Assembly (NCBI GenBank): GCA_937944885.1
Contig: CALFBB010000034.1
Span: 1 to 36,861 of the forward strand
Length of the DNA stretch: 36,861 nt
Direction: 5' to 3'
Source of the DNA: an uncultured cyanobacterium
GTDB lineage: Bacteria > Cyanobacteriota > Cyanobacteriia > Thermostichales > Thermostichaceae
The notes under the pieces are model-generated. The model did no database searches. It saw only the letters and a program-made list of their open reading frames with translations, and was not told the DNA's origin. The translations under genes and the position numbers were made by a program. Position 1 is the stretch's first letter. Each line of letters begins with the position of its first letter. Shown here in pieces: positions 1-6,539 of the stretch.

Positions 1-143
1 AGAACTTGACAGGCATTCGAGAGAGCCTAAACAAGAAACAACGCTGCTCAAATAATTTCTCTCCTTGGGGTTGTTGTTGTAAATCAGCCCGAAATTCCGA
101 AACTTAGCTGCTCTATTGCAGTCGAGGATTGGGATAAAGCCTG

Positions 144-164
144 CACTGTAGCGTAAGCTCAGTG
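144..164 (-). terminator. Stem-loop downstream of the DMT transporter gene
   Basis: CACTG-T-AGC-GTAA-GCT-CAGTG forms an 8-bp stem with one bulged T and a four-base loop (TTAC on the minus strand). It begins 22 bp after the stop codon of the transporter gene. There is no clear T-tract after it on the minus strand, so it is a candidate terminator or RNA-stabilising hairpin only. The rest of 1-186 shows no gene that I can support. Confidence 0.3.
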
Positions 165-186
165 TCGGGTAATTTACGTAAAAAAC

Positions 187-1113
187 TTACTCCAGCACCG
201 CATCCTCATTCTCAACGGGGGATGACCCGCGCACACCCCAAAGGTTGCTGCCCAGGATCAGCCCTAACCCGACCACCGATGCCGGCGCAATTGCCTCCCC
301 CAATATCCAGGCAATCAACCCCAAAGACAAAAAGGGGGTCACATACACCCAGTTGGCCAGGGATCCCCGGTGGTCCGACAGCTCCAAGGCCCGTAACCAA
401 AACACAAACGTTAGTCCCATCTCCGCCAAACCAATGTAGACTGCCCACCCCAGCCCCGCCCCACTCCACTGCAGCGTCTGGAACGGGAGCAACGTCAGGC
501 AGTAGAGACTCCCAAAAACAAACCCCATCCACAACTTCAGCACCCCATCCCGCCCATCCCGGACATTCAGCAGCCAGTAGAGGGCCCAGATCCCAGCACT
601 GCCCACCGCCAGCAGCACCCCTAAGGGATCCCCTGCCCGCAAACTGTCCCAAGCTCCCCCCGTTGCTACCAGCACCACCCCCAGCAAGCTGACGCCCAAT
701 GCCAGCAGCAACCGCCAACGGAAGCGCTCCCGCAGCAGAGGAACCGCCAAAAGAGCCAGAACCAAAGGCCAAGTGTAGTTCAGAGCCAGAGCCGCCTGAG
801 CCGGTAGGCGAGCATAGGCCTGCAACAACACTAGGTAGTAGCCAAAAGGGTTCAGCAGCCCTTGCACAGCCGAAAGCCGAATCTGGCCGCGACTTTGCTG
901 CCGCACTAACCTAGCTCGTCCGCTCAGCAACAAAACCATCCACAAGATCCCACAGGAACTGAGGGCGGAAAAGATTAACAAAACCGTCGGCGAGAAATAC
1001 TGCAGCCCCAGCTTAAAAGCACTGGCAGCTGTGGCCCAGCCCAAAATAGCCGCTACTAAGTATGGGTAGGCGTGCCAGGGATCCCCTTCCCTCCTGGGCA
1101 AAGGACAGCTCAC
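187..1113 (-). CDS. EamA/DMT-superfamily transporter
   Basis: A 308-residue, strongly hydrophobic protein with about ten predicted membrane helices in two similar halves, as in EamA (drug/metabolite transporter) permeases. Short basic loops such as GRARLVRQQ lie between the helices, and glycine/alanine-rich helices such as LLALGVSLLGVVLVATGGAWD are typical of the family. These proteins export amino acids, metabolites or toxic compounds through the cytoplasmic membrane; the substrate cannot be read from the sequence. The start used is a GTG at 1113, 3 bp after the stop codon of the upstream small membrane protein gene. The two are therefore probably translated from one message. Family confidence is high, substrate unknown. 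Confidence 0.88.
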   Translation of the reverse strand: MSCPLPRREGDPWHAYPYLVAAILGWATAASAFKLGLQYFSPTVLLIFSALSSCGILWMVLLLSGRARLVRQQSRGQIRLSAVQGLLNPFGYYLVLLQAYARLPAQAALALNYTWPLVLALLAVPLLRERFRWRLLLALGVSLLGVVLVATGGAWDSLRAGDPLGVLLAVGSAGIWALYWLLNVRDGRDGVLKLWMGFVFGSLYCLTLLPFQTLQWSGAGLGWAVYIGLAEMGLTFVFWLRALELSDHRGSLANWVYVTPFLSLGLIAWILGEAIAPASVVGLGLILGSNLWGVRGSSPVENEDAVLE

Positions 1114-1116
1114 CTA

Positions 1117-1473
1117 TCAAAACCTGTCGAGATCCCAGCCTTCCTGCTTTGACCGTTTCGCCTTGGCCGCAGCACCGAAGCCCAACCGCGGTGCCACCAC
1201 CACAGCATAAAGCAGGTAGCCCAACCCTGCTATCAGCACCAACTGCAGGAGAGTACCAAGGACCCGAAAAAACAGCCCCACCCCTAGCATACAAGCCAAG
1301 ATAGCCAAGGCCGTCAGCAAGGGCCGCCCCCAAGTCTTAACCCAAGCTCCAAGAGTGCCTTCTGCCTGAGATACACCTGGAGATGTTGCAGCCCTAGAGG
1401 CCGCAGCCGCTTGCTCCACTTCACGCTCAAGCTGCTTTAGCCGTTCTTGTTCTGAGAAGGAGAGATTAGACAT
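1117..1473 (-). CDS. Small membrane protein, unrecognised
   Basis: A protein of about 118 residues starting at ATG 1473; a TTG three codons further upstream is less likely. Residues 5-35 are charged and heptad-like (FSEQERLKQLEREVEQAAAA), suggesting a short coiled coil. Two hydrophobic segments follow (about residues 47-95), split by a short turn, then a basic tail. I do not recognise a named family. The layout of a cytoplasmic coiled coil plus a two-helix membrane anchor occurs in many small cyanobacterial membrane proteins. It sits 3 bp upstream of the DMT transporter gene and is probably co-transcribed with it. No enzymatic motif is visible. Confidence 0.7.
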   Translation of the reverse strand: MSNLSFSEQERLKQLEREVEQAAAASRAATSPGVSQAEGTLGAWVKTWGRPLLTALAILACMLGVGLFFRVLGTLLQLVLIAGLGYLLYAVVVAPRLGFGAAAKAKRSKQEGWDLDRF

Positions 1474-1567
1474 AAGCAGCAATTTCCACCATCGTCACCT
1501 TTATCATAAGCCGTGGGACAAGAGTTAACCGATCTTCCCGGTGCCAGTCTGATGCCAGACTTTCACC

Positions 1568-1900
1568 CTAAGCCCGCACAGAGGGAAGCTCCTGAACCAT
1601 TGCTCGAAACATCTCCAACGCCGGGCCGGGGCGACGATTGGGGCGGGGTGCAGGGATCTCATTGGGCACAAAAGGCTTTTCAATGACCACCTTAGGTTTG
1701 CGGACGGGAGCAGGGTTGGCCACAGGGCTAGCCCCAGCAGCCTTCACCACCTCAGGGGTTGCCGATTGAATTGGGGTGCTGGCCACCTGCGCTGGATCTG
1801 GCGCCGGACGGAACGGGCCGGTCACAAAATCCCAAAGGCCCCCAAACAGGATGCCAAAGAAGGAGAAAAAACCACCAAAAAGCTTTTTCAAAATACTCAT
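1568..1900 (-). CDS. Small hypothetical protein with hydrophobic N-terminus
   Basis: A 110-residue protein from ATG 1900. The N-terminus has a lysine pair followed by a Phe/Gly-rich hydrophobic stretch (SILKKLFGGFFSFFGILFGG), like an amphipathic or membrane-associated helix rather than a cleaved signal peptide. The rest is Pro/Ala/Val-rich and looks disordered, with a basic PNRRPGPALEMFRAM motif near the end. Similar short proteins with a 'KKLFGG' start occur in cyanobacteria, but I cannot give a function. The perfect 10-bp palindrome GATTGCAATC lies just before the start codon (1905-1914); its meaning is unknown. The gene stands alone between the metalloprotease gene upstream and the small membrane protein gene downstream. 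Confidence 0.6.
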   Translation of the reverse strand: MSILKKLFGGFFSFFGILFGGLWDFVTGPFRPAPDPAQVASTPIQSATPEVVKAAGASPVANPAPVRKPKVVIEKPFVPNEIPAPRPNRRPGPALEMFRAMVQELPSVRA

Positions 1901-1981
1901 AGCCGATTGCAATCAGGATGGGTCAAGGGTCATGAAGTTGTGCAACTTGCTCTTCATTATTGTTAAAAACTGCCCTCTTGG

Positions 1982-3028
1982 CTATGGGTAAATATGCTTT
2001 TTGTCAGCATCTTGGGGAATGGGTCTGCTCCACAGACGCCGACCCTGGGCATCAATGCCTTGAATCGGTACCTGCCAATCCAATTCCTGGAGCTCTAAGG
2101 GTTGAGCAGTTCCACCCCTACGCCCCAGACTAAAACGGTCAGCAGCCGATAGATCGACCTCATATCCTAGATCGGCCATAGATCCAATGGTGAGAATGCT
2201 AAGGGGGTTGGCCACCTCTCGGTCGATGCGTGTGGTCATCAGCTCACGGCCCAAAATGCTCTCCCGCCAGTGGGAATCTCGGGATCCCACTCCAAACTGG
2301 TCTTCCAACGGGACAGATGGAGCATTGCCCCCCAGGATGTTGAAGCTGTTAACGGCGTTAGGGCCGATAAACCGCGGATCGTAACCCACAGGGGTAAGCT
2401 GCTCTCGCCCCACCAAACCCACTGTCAACCCCTTGAGCTGCCAAACACTGGGTAAAAAGCCAAGGGCATGGCCCAGCTCATGCAGGGCAGTAACCGGCAA
2501 ATCACCGCGTCCTTCCAAGTCCGATAGATTCTGGCTATTGAGCAAAACAACAGAATAGAAAGGCAAGCCATTGGAGGCACGCACAAAACAGGGGGTAGCA
2601 CCCCCCAACACACGCTCGTCGTTTAGATTCCTCGCCCGCACTTCCACCAACAGATCATCAATCGGAAAATTGAGAGCAGTACTGGGAAAGCCCTGGTCAC
2701 ATTCATTGGCCCGAATGTCGGTGGGGGGCAGATCCGGTTGATCACCGACGATGACCTGCTGCCAGCGCAGCGCGGCCCTGCGGACGATCAACTGCTGACT
2801 GGGCGTAAGGCTACTGTCCGGAAAACGAACCTCAAGGGTGAACCGATCACTCGATGGCAAAGTTGGAGCAGGAGCTGCTACCGGGACCGGTCTAGGAACG
2901 ATGCTCACCGCTGGAGAACCACTGCCCCCACCACAAGCCTTGAGAGCCATAACCAGAAGCAAAGCCGCAAGGGATCCCACAATCCAGGAGCCGGCCATGA
3001 GCCGTTGCCACATCCGAAAACCATTCAT
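1982..3028 (-). CDS. Leishmanolysin-like (M8 family) zinc metalloprotease, putative lipoprotein
   Basis: A 348-residue exported protein. Residues 1-32 have a basic start, a long hydrophobic core and the end LKAC|GGG, a slightly atypical lipobox (Lys at -2) with Cys32 as the possible lipid anchor. A Pro/Ala linker follows. The catalytic core shows HELGHALGF (His183, Glu184, His187), the zinc-binding metzincin motif. Downstream there is a third His in DSHWRES and a Met-turn-like ELMT, followed by LSILTIGSMADLGYEVD. This order of motifs is characteristic of leishmanolysin-type (M8) peptidases, including bacterial ones. It probably acts on the outer face of the cytoplasmic membrane or in the periplasm; the substrate is unknown. 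Family call is firm, lipid anchoring less so. Confidence 0.8.
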   Translation of the reverse strand: MNGFRMWQRLMAGSWIVGSLAALLLVMALKACGGGSGSPAVSIVPRPVPVAAPAPTLPSSDRFTLEVRFPDSSLTPSQQLIVRRAALRWQQVIVGDQPDLPPTDIRANECDQGFPSTALNFPIDDLLVEVRARNLNDERVLGGATPCFVRASNGLPFYSVVLLNSQNLSDLEGRGDLPVTALHELGHALGFLPSVWQLKGLTVGLVGREQLTPVGYDPRFIGPNAVNSFNILGGNAPSVPLEDQFGVGSRDSHWRESILGRELMTTRIDREVANPLSILTIGSMADLGYEVDLSAADRFSLGRRGGTAQPLELQELDWQVPIQGIDAQGRRLWSRPIPQDADKKHIYP

Positions 3029-3176
3029 CTGGAGACCCCATTTCAGGTCAGGTCACTCGTTACCCAGAGGGATCATACGGAGCTTTTACCCCACAAATTA
3101 GAGATTAGCCTCACAGAATCCAGGGCCGCTCTCTCGATCAACAGAGGCTCCCACAGATTGCCCGGCTTAACAGCTC

Positions 3177-3644
3177 TTAACCGCGTGAGTTGGAGGAGTG
3201 GCCTTCTTCTCCCCAGCCGGCAACCCAAACATCTACGGCCGCAGCCCGCAATGCCTCGGTGTCGGCCAACAGGTGAAAAGGATCCGACAGAGGATCCGAC
3301 AAAGGAACCAAGCGCAGAATACGATTCTCCTGTACCAGATCAATGACAACACTCGGCTCATCCCCGTCGGGATGGGCTGCTTCCAACACAGAGGGATCCC
3401 GTAAACAAACGTAATCGAAGCTCTCCAGGTTCAGGTACAAGCTACGATTGACCACCAATGTGGCCGCCGCGGGATCCTGAAACACCTCCATGACGTAGCC
3501 TTCCCCTTGCTTTCGCACAAAGCCATCGACAATATCAAAATAGAGAACACGCCCCAAGTCTGCCAGAAGCCGGTAAATATCTCGCTTGCTAACCAAGATT
3601 CCAGTATCGACAATGCAAGGGGCACAGGGGCGAACATCTGCCAT
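3177..3644 (-). CDS. Conserved-looking hypothetical protein, 155 aa
   Basis: A soluble acidic protein of 155 residues from ATG 3644 with no signal peptide or membrane segment. Features are an N-terminal CxxC (RPCAPCIVDTG), a mixed alpha/beta central part with clear beta-strand periodicity (GYVMEVFQDPAAATLVVN, FDYVCLRDPSVLEA), and a C-terminal acidic helix. I do not recognise a named domain. The stretch PLSDPLSDP is encoded by a tandem 12-bp duplication containing GGATCC. It is the first gene of the minus-strand run that leads into the metalloprotease gene (148 bp gap). Coding status is supported by length, composition and codon use like its neighbours. Confidence 0.65.
   Translation of the reverse strand: MADVRPCAPCIVDTGILVSKRDIYRLLADLGRVLYFDIVDGFVRKQGEGYVMEVFQDPAAATLVVNRSLYLNLESFDYVCLRDPSVLEAAHPDGDEPSVVIDLVQENRILRLVPLSDPLSDPFHLLADTEALRAAAVDVWVAGWGEEGHSSNSRG
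3280..3303. repeat. 12-bp tandem duplication carrying two GGATCC sites
   Basis: GGATCCGACAGA is followed directly by GGATCCGACAAA (11 of 12 identical). In the minus-strand gene this gives a doubled Leu-Ser-Asp-Pro. It is an in-frame duplication and adds a copy of the genome's iterated palindrome. Confidence 0.85.
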
Positions 3645-4120
3645 AGAGTCATTGATCTTAAACAGTGAACGGGATGATCAAGGAACCAATTGAATAATAA
3701 AGATAGTTCTGGCAAAACCAAATCGAGACTAGGCTAACGACCTCATACAAAGACCTATCAGCAAGAACCTACAGCCATGAACCGAGGCAGCTTCCTCAAC
3801 CTAAAAACCAAACCCTTAAATCCATACAGGTCCTTCCATCTGCCAACACACCTATGGCTTGCAGGAGAAGGCTGGCTCTAGCTTTCATTAACTCTCATTG
3901 AATGTATCACAATCCTCTCAAAAGGGGCATATGTCCCCTTTGTTCAGCATAAGTCTCAGAGGCCTACAAGAGAACCTCATCGATGTTGTCAAAAGGCTTA
4001 ACTATATATTGTGGTAAATCAAATAAATAAACAGCTTTAGACTCTAGGTATTGTAGATCTATTTGTCAGGCTGACTGGACTCAAGCCTCAAGTGCAAGGT
4101 CCTGTCGGGTTTGGGAGCAA
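3645..4120. other. Intergenic region without a supported gene (476 bp)
   Basis: An AT-richer stretch between the 155-aa hypothetical gene and tRNA-Arg, both read leftwards. It holds one inverted repeat (3921-3941) and AT-rich tracts around 4000-4060. A 34-codon frame from about 3777 has no supporting features, and I do not call it. No GGATCC occurs in it. Confidence 0.6.
3921..3941. repeat. Inverted repeat AAAGGGG-N7-CCCCTTT
   Basis: A perfect 7-bp inverted repeat with the 7-base loop CATATGT, which itself contains the palindrome CATATG. It could be a weak terminator or a protein-binding site between the tRNA and the hypothetical gene. It is not followed by a long T-run on either strand. Confidence 0.45.
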
Positions 4121-4194
4121 CGGGACTGGGCGGATTCGAACCGCCGACCTAGCGCTTAGGAGGCGCTTGCTCTATCCATCTGAGCCACAGCCCC
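4121..4194 (-). tRNA. tRNA-Arg(CCU)
   Basis: A complete 74-nt cloverleaf on the minus strand. The acceptor stem is GGGGCTG/CAGTCCC (one G-U pair) with discriminator G. The D stem is GCTC/GAGC, the anticodon stem AGCGC/GCGCT with loop CTCCTAA, so the anticodon is CCT. The variable loop is AGGTC and the T stem GGCGG/CCGCC with loop TTCGAAT. CCA is not encoded. It reads the rare Arg codon AGG. The IS605-type element begins a few hundred bases upstream of it. Confidence 0.97.
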
Positions 4195-4514
4195 AAGGAG
4201 TCTAGCCTATGCCAAAGGGATCGCACCCCACCTGGGTTACCTCACCGGCCAGACAAGCCCAACCCTGCCCCAAGCAATGGGTGGAGAGGCAGGATGATAG
4301 GCAAGCTAAGGCCAGGAGAAGCCGCTGGTAAACGACTGAACGACTCTTGCGTCAGTTTATCTCAAATCGGTATTGCCCATCCTCTCGGAGGGAGAGCTTC
4401 CTCCATCTGAGAGGCCCATTCTGATGCAAATAGCAGCAGATTCCCCCTTCACAGAGTCTGGGCTAGAGTGAGCAGCTCTACCCTCTGGCAGAACCTTTCC
4501 AGGGGTGTTTTAGC
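4195..4514. other. Intergenic region between tRNA-Arg and the IS605 tnpA remnant
   Basis: 320 bp with no gene I can support. It must contain the tRNA promoter and, on its right side, the end of the IS element. The only clear structure is the hairpin at 4460-4483, GGG-C-TAGAG / CTCTA-CCC with a 7-base loop and one bulged C. It lies just beyond the tnpA stop and is a candidate subterminal palindrome of the IS end. Confidence 0.5.
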
Positions 4515-5034
4515 CTAACCTCCACGCTGCGGCAGACCTACTCGAGCAACGCCGCCGTGCACCCTACGAATGGACGGGAAGCCTGATTCGCTAGTTAGCG
4601 GCGGGCGGAGTTTACGCGGCTCATCCTGGTTCTGGATGTACTTCAGGAGAGTTTCAATGCTGGCCCTGCCGCCCGTGGTTATCAGCCCATAGGCCCGATT
4701 CCAAAAATAGGGCTTCCAACAATAAGGGCAGAGCTGTTCAGCAAACTCTTGGCGCATTTTCCGGACTGATACTGACTTCAAGTTTTTCACCAAGTCAGAA
4801 AGTCGAACCGTTGGATCGACCTCGAACAATAGATAAGACCTCGCCACCAAACTCAATCAGTTCCCCGCCCCACTTCACCAGGAGGTCACGGAATAGTACC
4901 TCTAGCCTATCAAGCATCTCTGCGGTCAGGCATTTATGCCGATACTTCATTTACTTCATTGACAAAACCAGATGGTAACAAAGCCTGTAGGCGCTATCAT
5001 TCCTGGTTTTTAGGGTAGGAAATTCCTGCTCCAT
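4515..5034 (-). pseudogene. tnpA: tnpA remnant, Y1 (HUH) transposase of IS200/IS605, inactivated
   Basis: Translating leftwards from ATG 5034 gives MEQEFPTLKTRNDSAY, then YHLVLSMK, a TAA stop, then MKYRHKCLTAEMLDRLEVLF and on to ELIEFGGE, where the frame is lost. The second part resumes in another frame with LLFEVDPTVRLSDLVKNLK and runs to FWNRAYGLITTGG and LLKYIQNQ, which holds the expected catalytic tyrosine. Family members read YHLV..KYR at the first site, so the stop comes from an exact 9-bp tandem duplication (4943-4960). Between GGE and LLF members have a DHVH-type HUH motif; here only 7 bases remain. Both catalytic histidines are therefore missing. This is a decayed single-strand transposase, divergent from tnpB. 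Confidence 0.88.
4943..4960. repeat. 9-bp tandem duplication that puts a stop codon into tnpA
   Basis: TACTTCATT occurs twice in a row on the plus strand (AATGAAGTA twice on the minus strand). It inserts three codons into tnpA, one of them TAA. Removing one copy restores LSMKYRHK, which fits the family. Confidence 0.85.
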
Positions 5035-5051
5035 GCCCTAACATTTTCATT

Positions 5052-6395
5052 ATGGGTAAATCAGCTATTATACGCACTGACAAGTGGGGCTTGAATCCGT
5101 TGCCAGAGGTGAAACTTCACCTTCTAGAGACGGTTGATGAGTACCGAGCTTACTGCAAGGCGCTGAGCTATCTGGTCATGGGTCATTGGCCTAACCTGGT
5201 AGCCGCGCCTAGTTTTTGTGCGGCAGTAGAGAAGCTAATCCATCCCACCAGTAAGAACTCATCGCCAAGGTACCGCTACTTCCAGACACGATTCTACAAG
5301 TTCCCCTCTTACCTAAGGCGGGCGGCGATTGAATTTGTGAAGGGTCAGGTTTCGTCCTACCTAACTCGATACCGGGATTGGCAAGCAGGGATTAGAAACC
5401 GCCGTGACGCAAAGCCACCTGTCTTTAACGTAGGGGCAGGGTGCTACCCGGCCCTCTACAAAGGGCAATTGGTCAAGTTCGACGACGACTTACTGGTGGC
5501 CTCCATTAAGGTGTGGAACGGCTCTGATTGGGTTTGGGCTGAGGTGCCCATTGCTAGCAAGCGAAAACGGCACCTAACCGGCGCAATCAAGTCACCCTAC
5601 CTGGTGATTTCTGAGAAGCACTGCCCCTTGGCGGTGCCCTTCAGCATCAGTCCACCAACTCTAAAAATAGAAAGTGATGTTGAGTGTGGTGTGGACGTAG
5701 GGATTAACACCCTGGCCACAGCCTCAATTGTTTGTCCTGACGGCACTGTATTGGCGCGGAGATTCATCCACCCGGCCTCTGACATAGACCGTCGAGACAA
5801 GCAGGCCAACCTCATTCGCCAAAAGGCGAGAAAGACCAAAACGTTGCACCGTGGGTTTGCCAAGACTCCCTACCGCAAGGCGAGAGGCATCCAGGCCAAC
5901 ATCGCGCAGCAAGTGTCGCGGCAGATTGTCAACTTCGCCCTGGAGCATGGAGCCAGCACGATTGTCTTTGAACATCTCGAGGGCTGGCGTCCCAAAGGGG
6001 GCAAAAAGCGGTCAAGACTGAAACAAAAGTTTCACGGTTGGCTGCATCGCCGCCTGGTGAGGCTCACTGAGCAGAAGTTCCAAGAAGAGGGCGGTAAGGT
6101 CGTCTACGTCTACGCTCGGGGCACATCGTCTTGGGCCTATGACGGCAGTGGCAAGGTGCGGCGGTCTAGGACCCAGTACGAGCTAGCGACGTTTGCTAAT
6201 GGCAAGCAGTACTCGGCGGATTTGTCGGCCTCGTACAACATCGCGGTTCGATACCTGGCGTATAAACTGAAGCTGACCCACCGAAAGGATGGGCAGGTAG
6301 CAAAAGGCAGAAGTTCCTGCGCTACACCGGGAATGCCGGTCACCCTCTCTCTGCTATGGGATTGGGAAGCCGCTTGTGGACGCGAAGCGTCATGA
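5052..6395 (+). CDS. tnpB: TnpB, RuvC-type RNA-guided nuclease of the IS605 family, lacking zinc-ribbon cysteines
   Basis: A 447-residue protein, full length for TnpB and free of internal stops. The RuvC-like catalytic residues are all present: Asp215 in GVDVGINTLATAS, Glu307 in IVFEHLEGW and Asp390 in SADLSASYNIAVRYL. The usual CxxC...CxxC zinc ribbon between Glu307 and Asp390 is absent; that part reads GTSSWAYDGSGKV ... YELATFANGKQYS, with no cysteines. I recall cyanobacterial TnpB homologues of this type, so it may be a natural subgroup rather than damage. TnpB proteins are known to cut DNA next to the element's insertion motif, guided by an RNA from the element's right end. The partner tnpA is dead, so this is a nuclease gene without its mobiliser. 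No GGATCC sites. Confidence 0.9.
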   Translation: MGKSAIIRTDKWGLNPLPEVKLHLLETVDEYRAYCKALSYLVMGHWPNLVAAPSFCAAVEKLIHPTSKNSSPRYRYFQTRFYKFPSYLRRAAIEFVKGQVSSYLTRYRDWQAGIRNRRDAKPPVFNVGAGCYPALYKGQLVKFDDDLLVASIKVWNGSDWVWAEVPIASKRKRHLTGAIKSPYLVISEKHCPLAVPFSISPPTLKIESDVECGVDVGINTLATASIVCPDGTVLARRFIHPASDIDRRDKQANLIRQKARKTKTLHRGFAKTPYRKARGIQANIAQQVSRQIVNFALEHGASTIVFEHLEGWRPKGGKKRSRLKQKFHGWLHRRLVRLTEQKFQEEGGKVVYVYARGTSSWAYDGSGKVRRSRTQYELATFANGKQYSADLSASYNIAVRYLAYKLKLTHRKDGQVAKGRSSCATPGMPVTLSLLWDWEAACGREAS

Positions 6396-6399
6396 GCGG
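6370..6399 (+). ncRNA. Two-tier hairpin at the tnpB 3' end, candidate part of the guide RNA (omega/reRNA) scaffold
   Basis: CCGCT-TGTG-GACGC-GAA-GCGTC-ATG-AGCGG folds as an inner 5-bp stem with a GAA loop and an outer 5-bp stem, separated by an internal loop of 4 and 3 bases. It spans the tnpB stop codon (6393-6395). In IS605-type elements the guide RNA scaffold overlaps the tnpB 3' end and the right end, so position and shape fit. The RNA boundaries and the guide start, somewhere in about 6400-6480, cannot be fixed here. Confidence 0.45.
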
Positions 6400-6539
6400 A
6401 GCATTCACGATAGGCACCCTCTACTGGAACTGGGCTGGAGGACCGGAGAAGCAGTTGCAGCATTAAGGGTTTCTCATCCTTGGCAAGAGTGTATCTTTGG
6501 GTAGCTAATGGGTCAACAACCTCCCCGAGAGAGACAGCC

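Larger units (their letters stand above)
4460..6480. mobile_element. IS200/IS605-family element with divergent tnpA (dead) and tnpB; ends approximate
   Basis: A minus-strand tnpA remnant and a plus-strand tnpB diverge from starts only 17 bp apart, the IS605 layout. The left boundary is set by the hairpin at 4460-4483 beyond tnpA, the right one by the sequence after the hairpin at 6370-6399 at the tnpB end. These elements make no target duplication, so exact ends cannot be fixed from one copy. No GGATCC occurs inside, unlike the flanking chromosome, which fits an acquired element. With tnpA inactive it should not move on its own. Confidence 0.8.

Noticed and set aside
162..692. Plus-strand frame of 176 codons over the DMT transporter gene
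   Set aside because: Pro/Ser/Thr-rich translation typical of an antisense shadow of a membrane protein; the minus strand has a clear family match.
2738..3346. Plus-strand frame of 202 codons
   Set aside because: It runs antisense across the start of the metalloprotease gene and the end of the 155-aa gene; no domain, no start signal.
3777..3881. 34-codon frame upstream of tRNA-Arg
   Set aside because: No ribosome-binding site, no recognisable composition, in an AT-rich gap.
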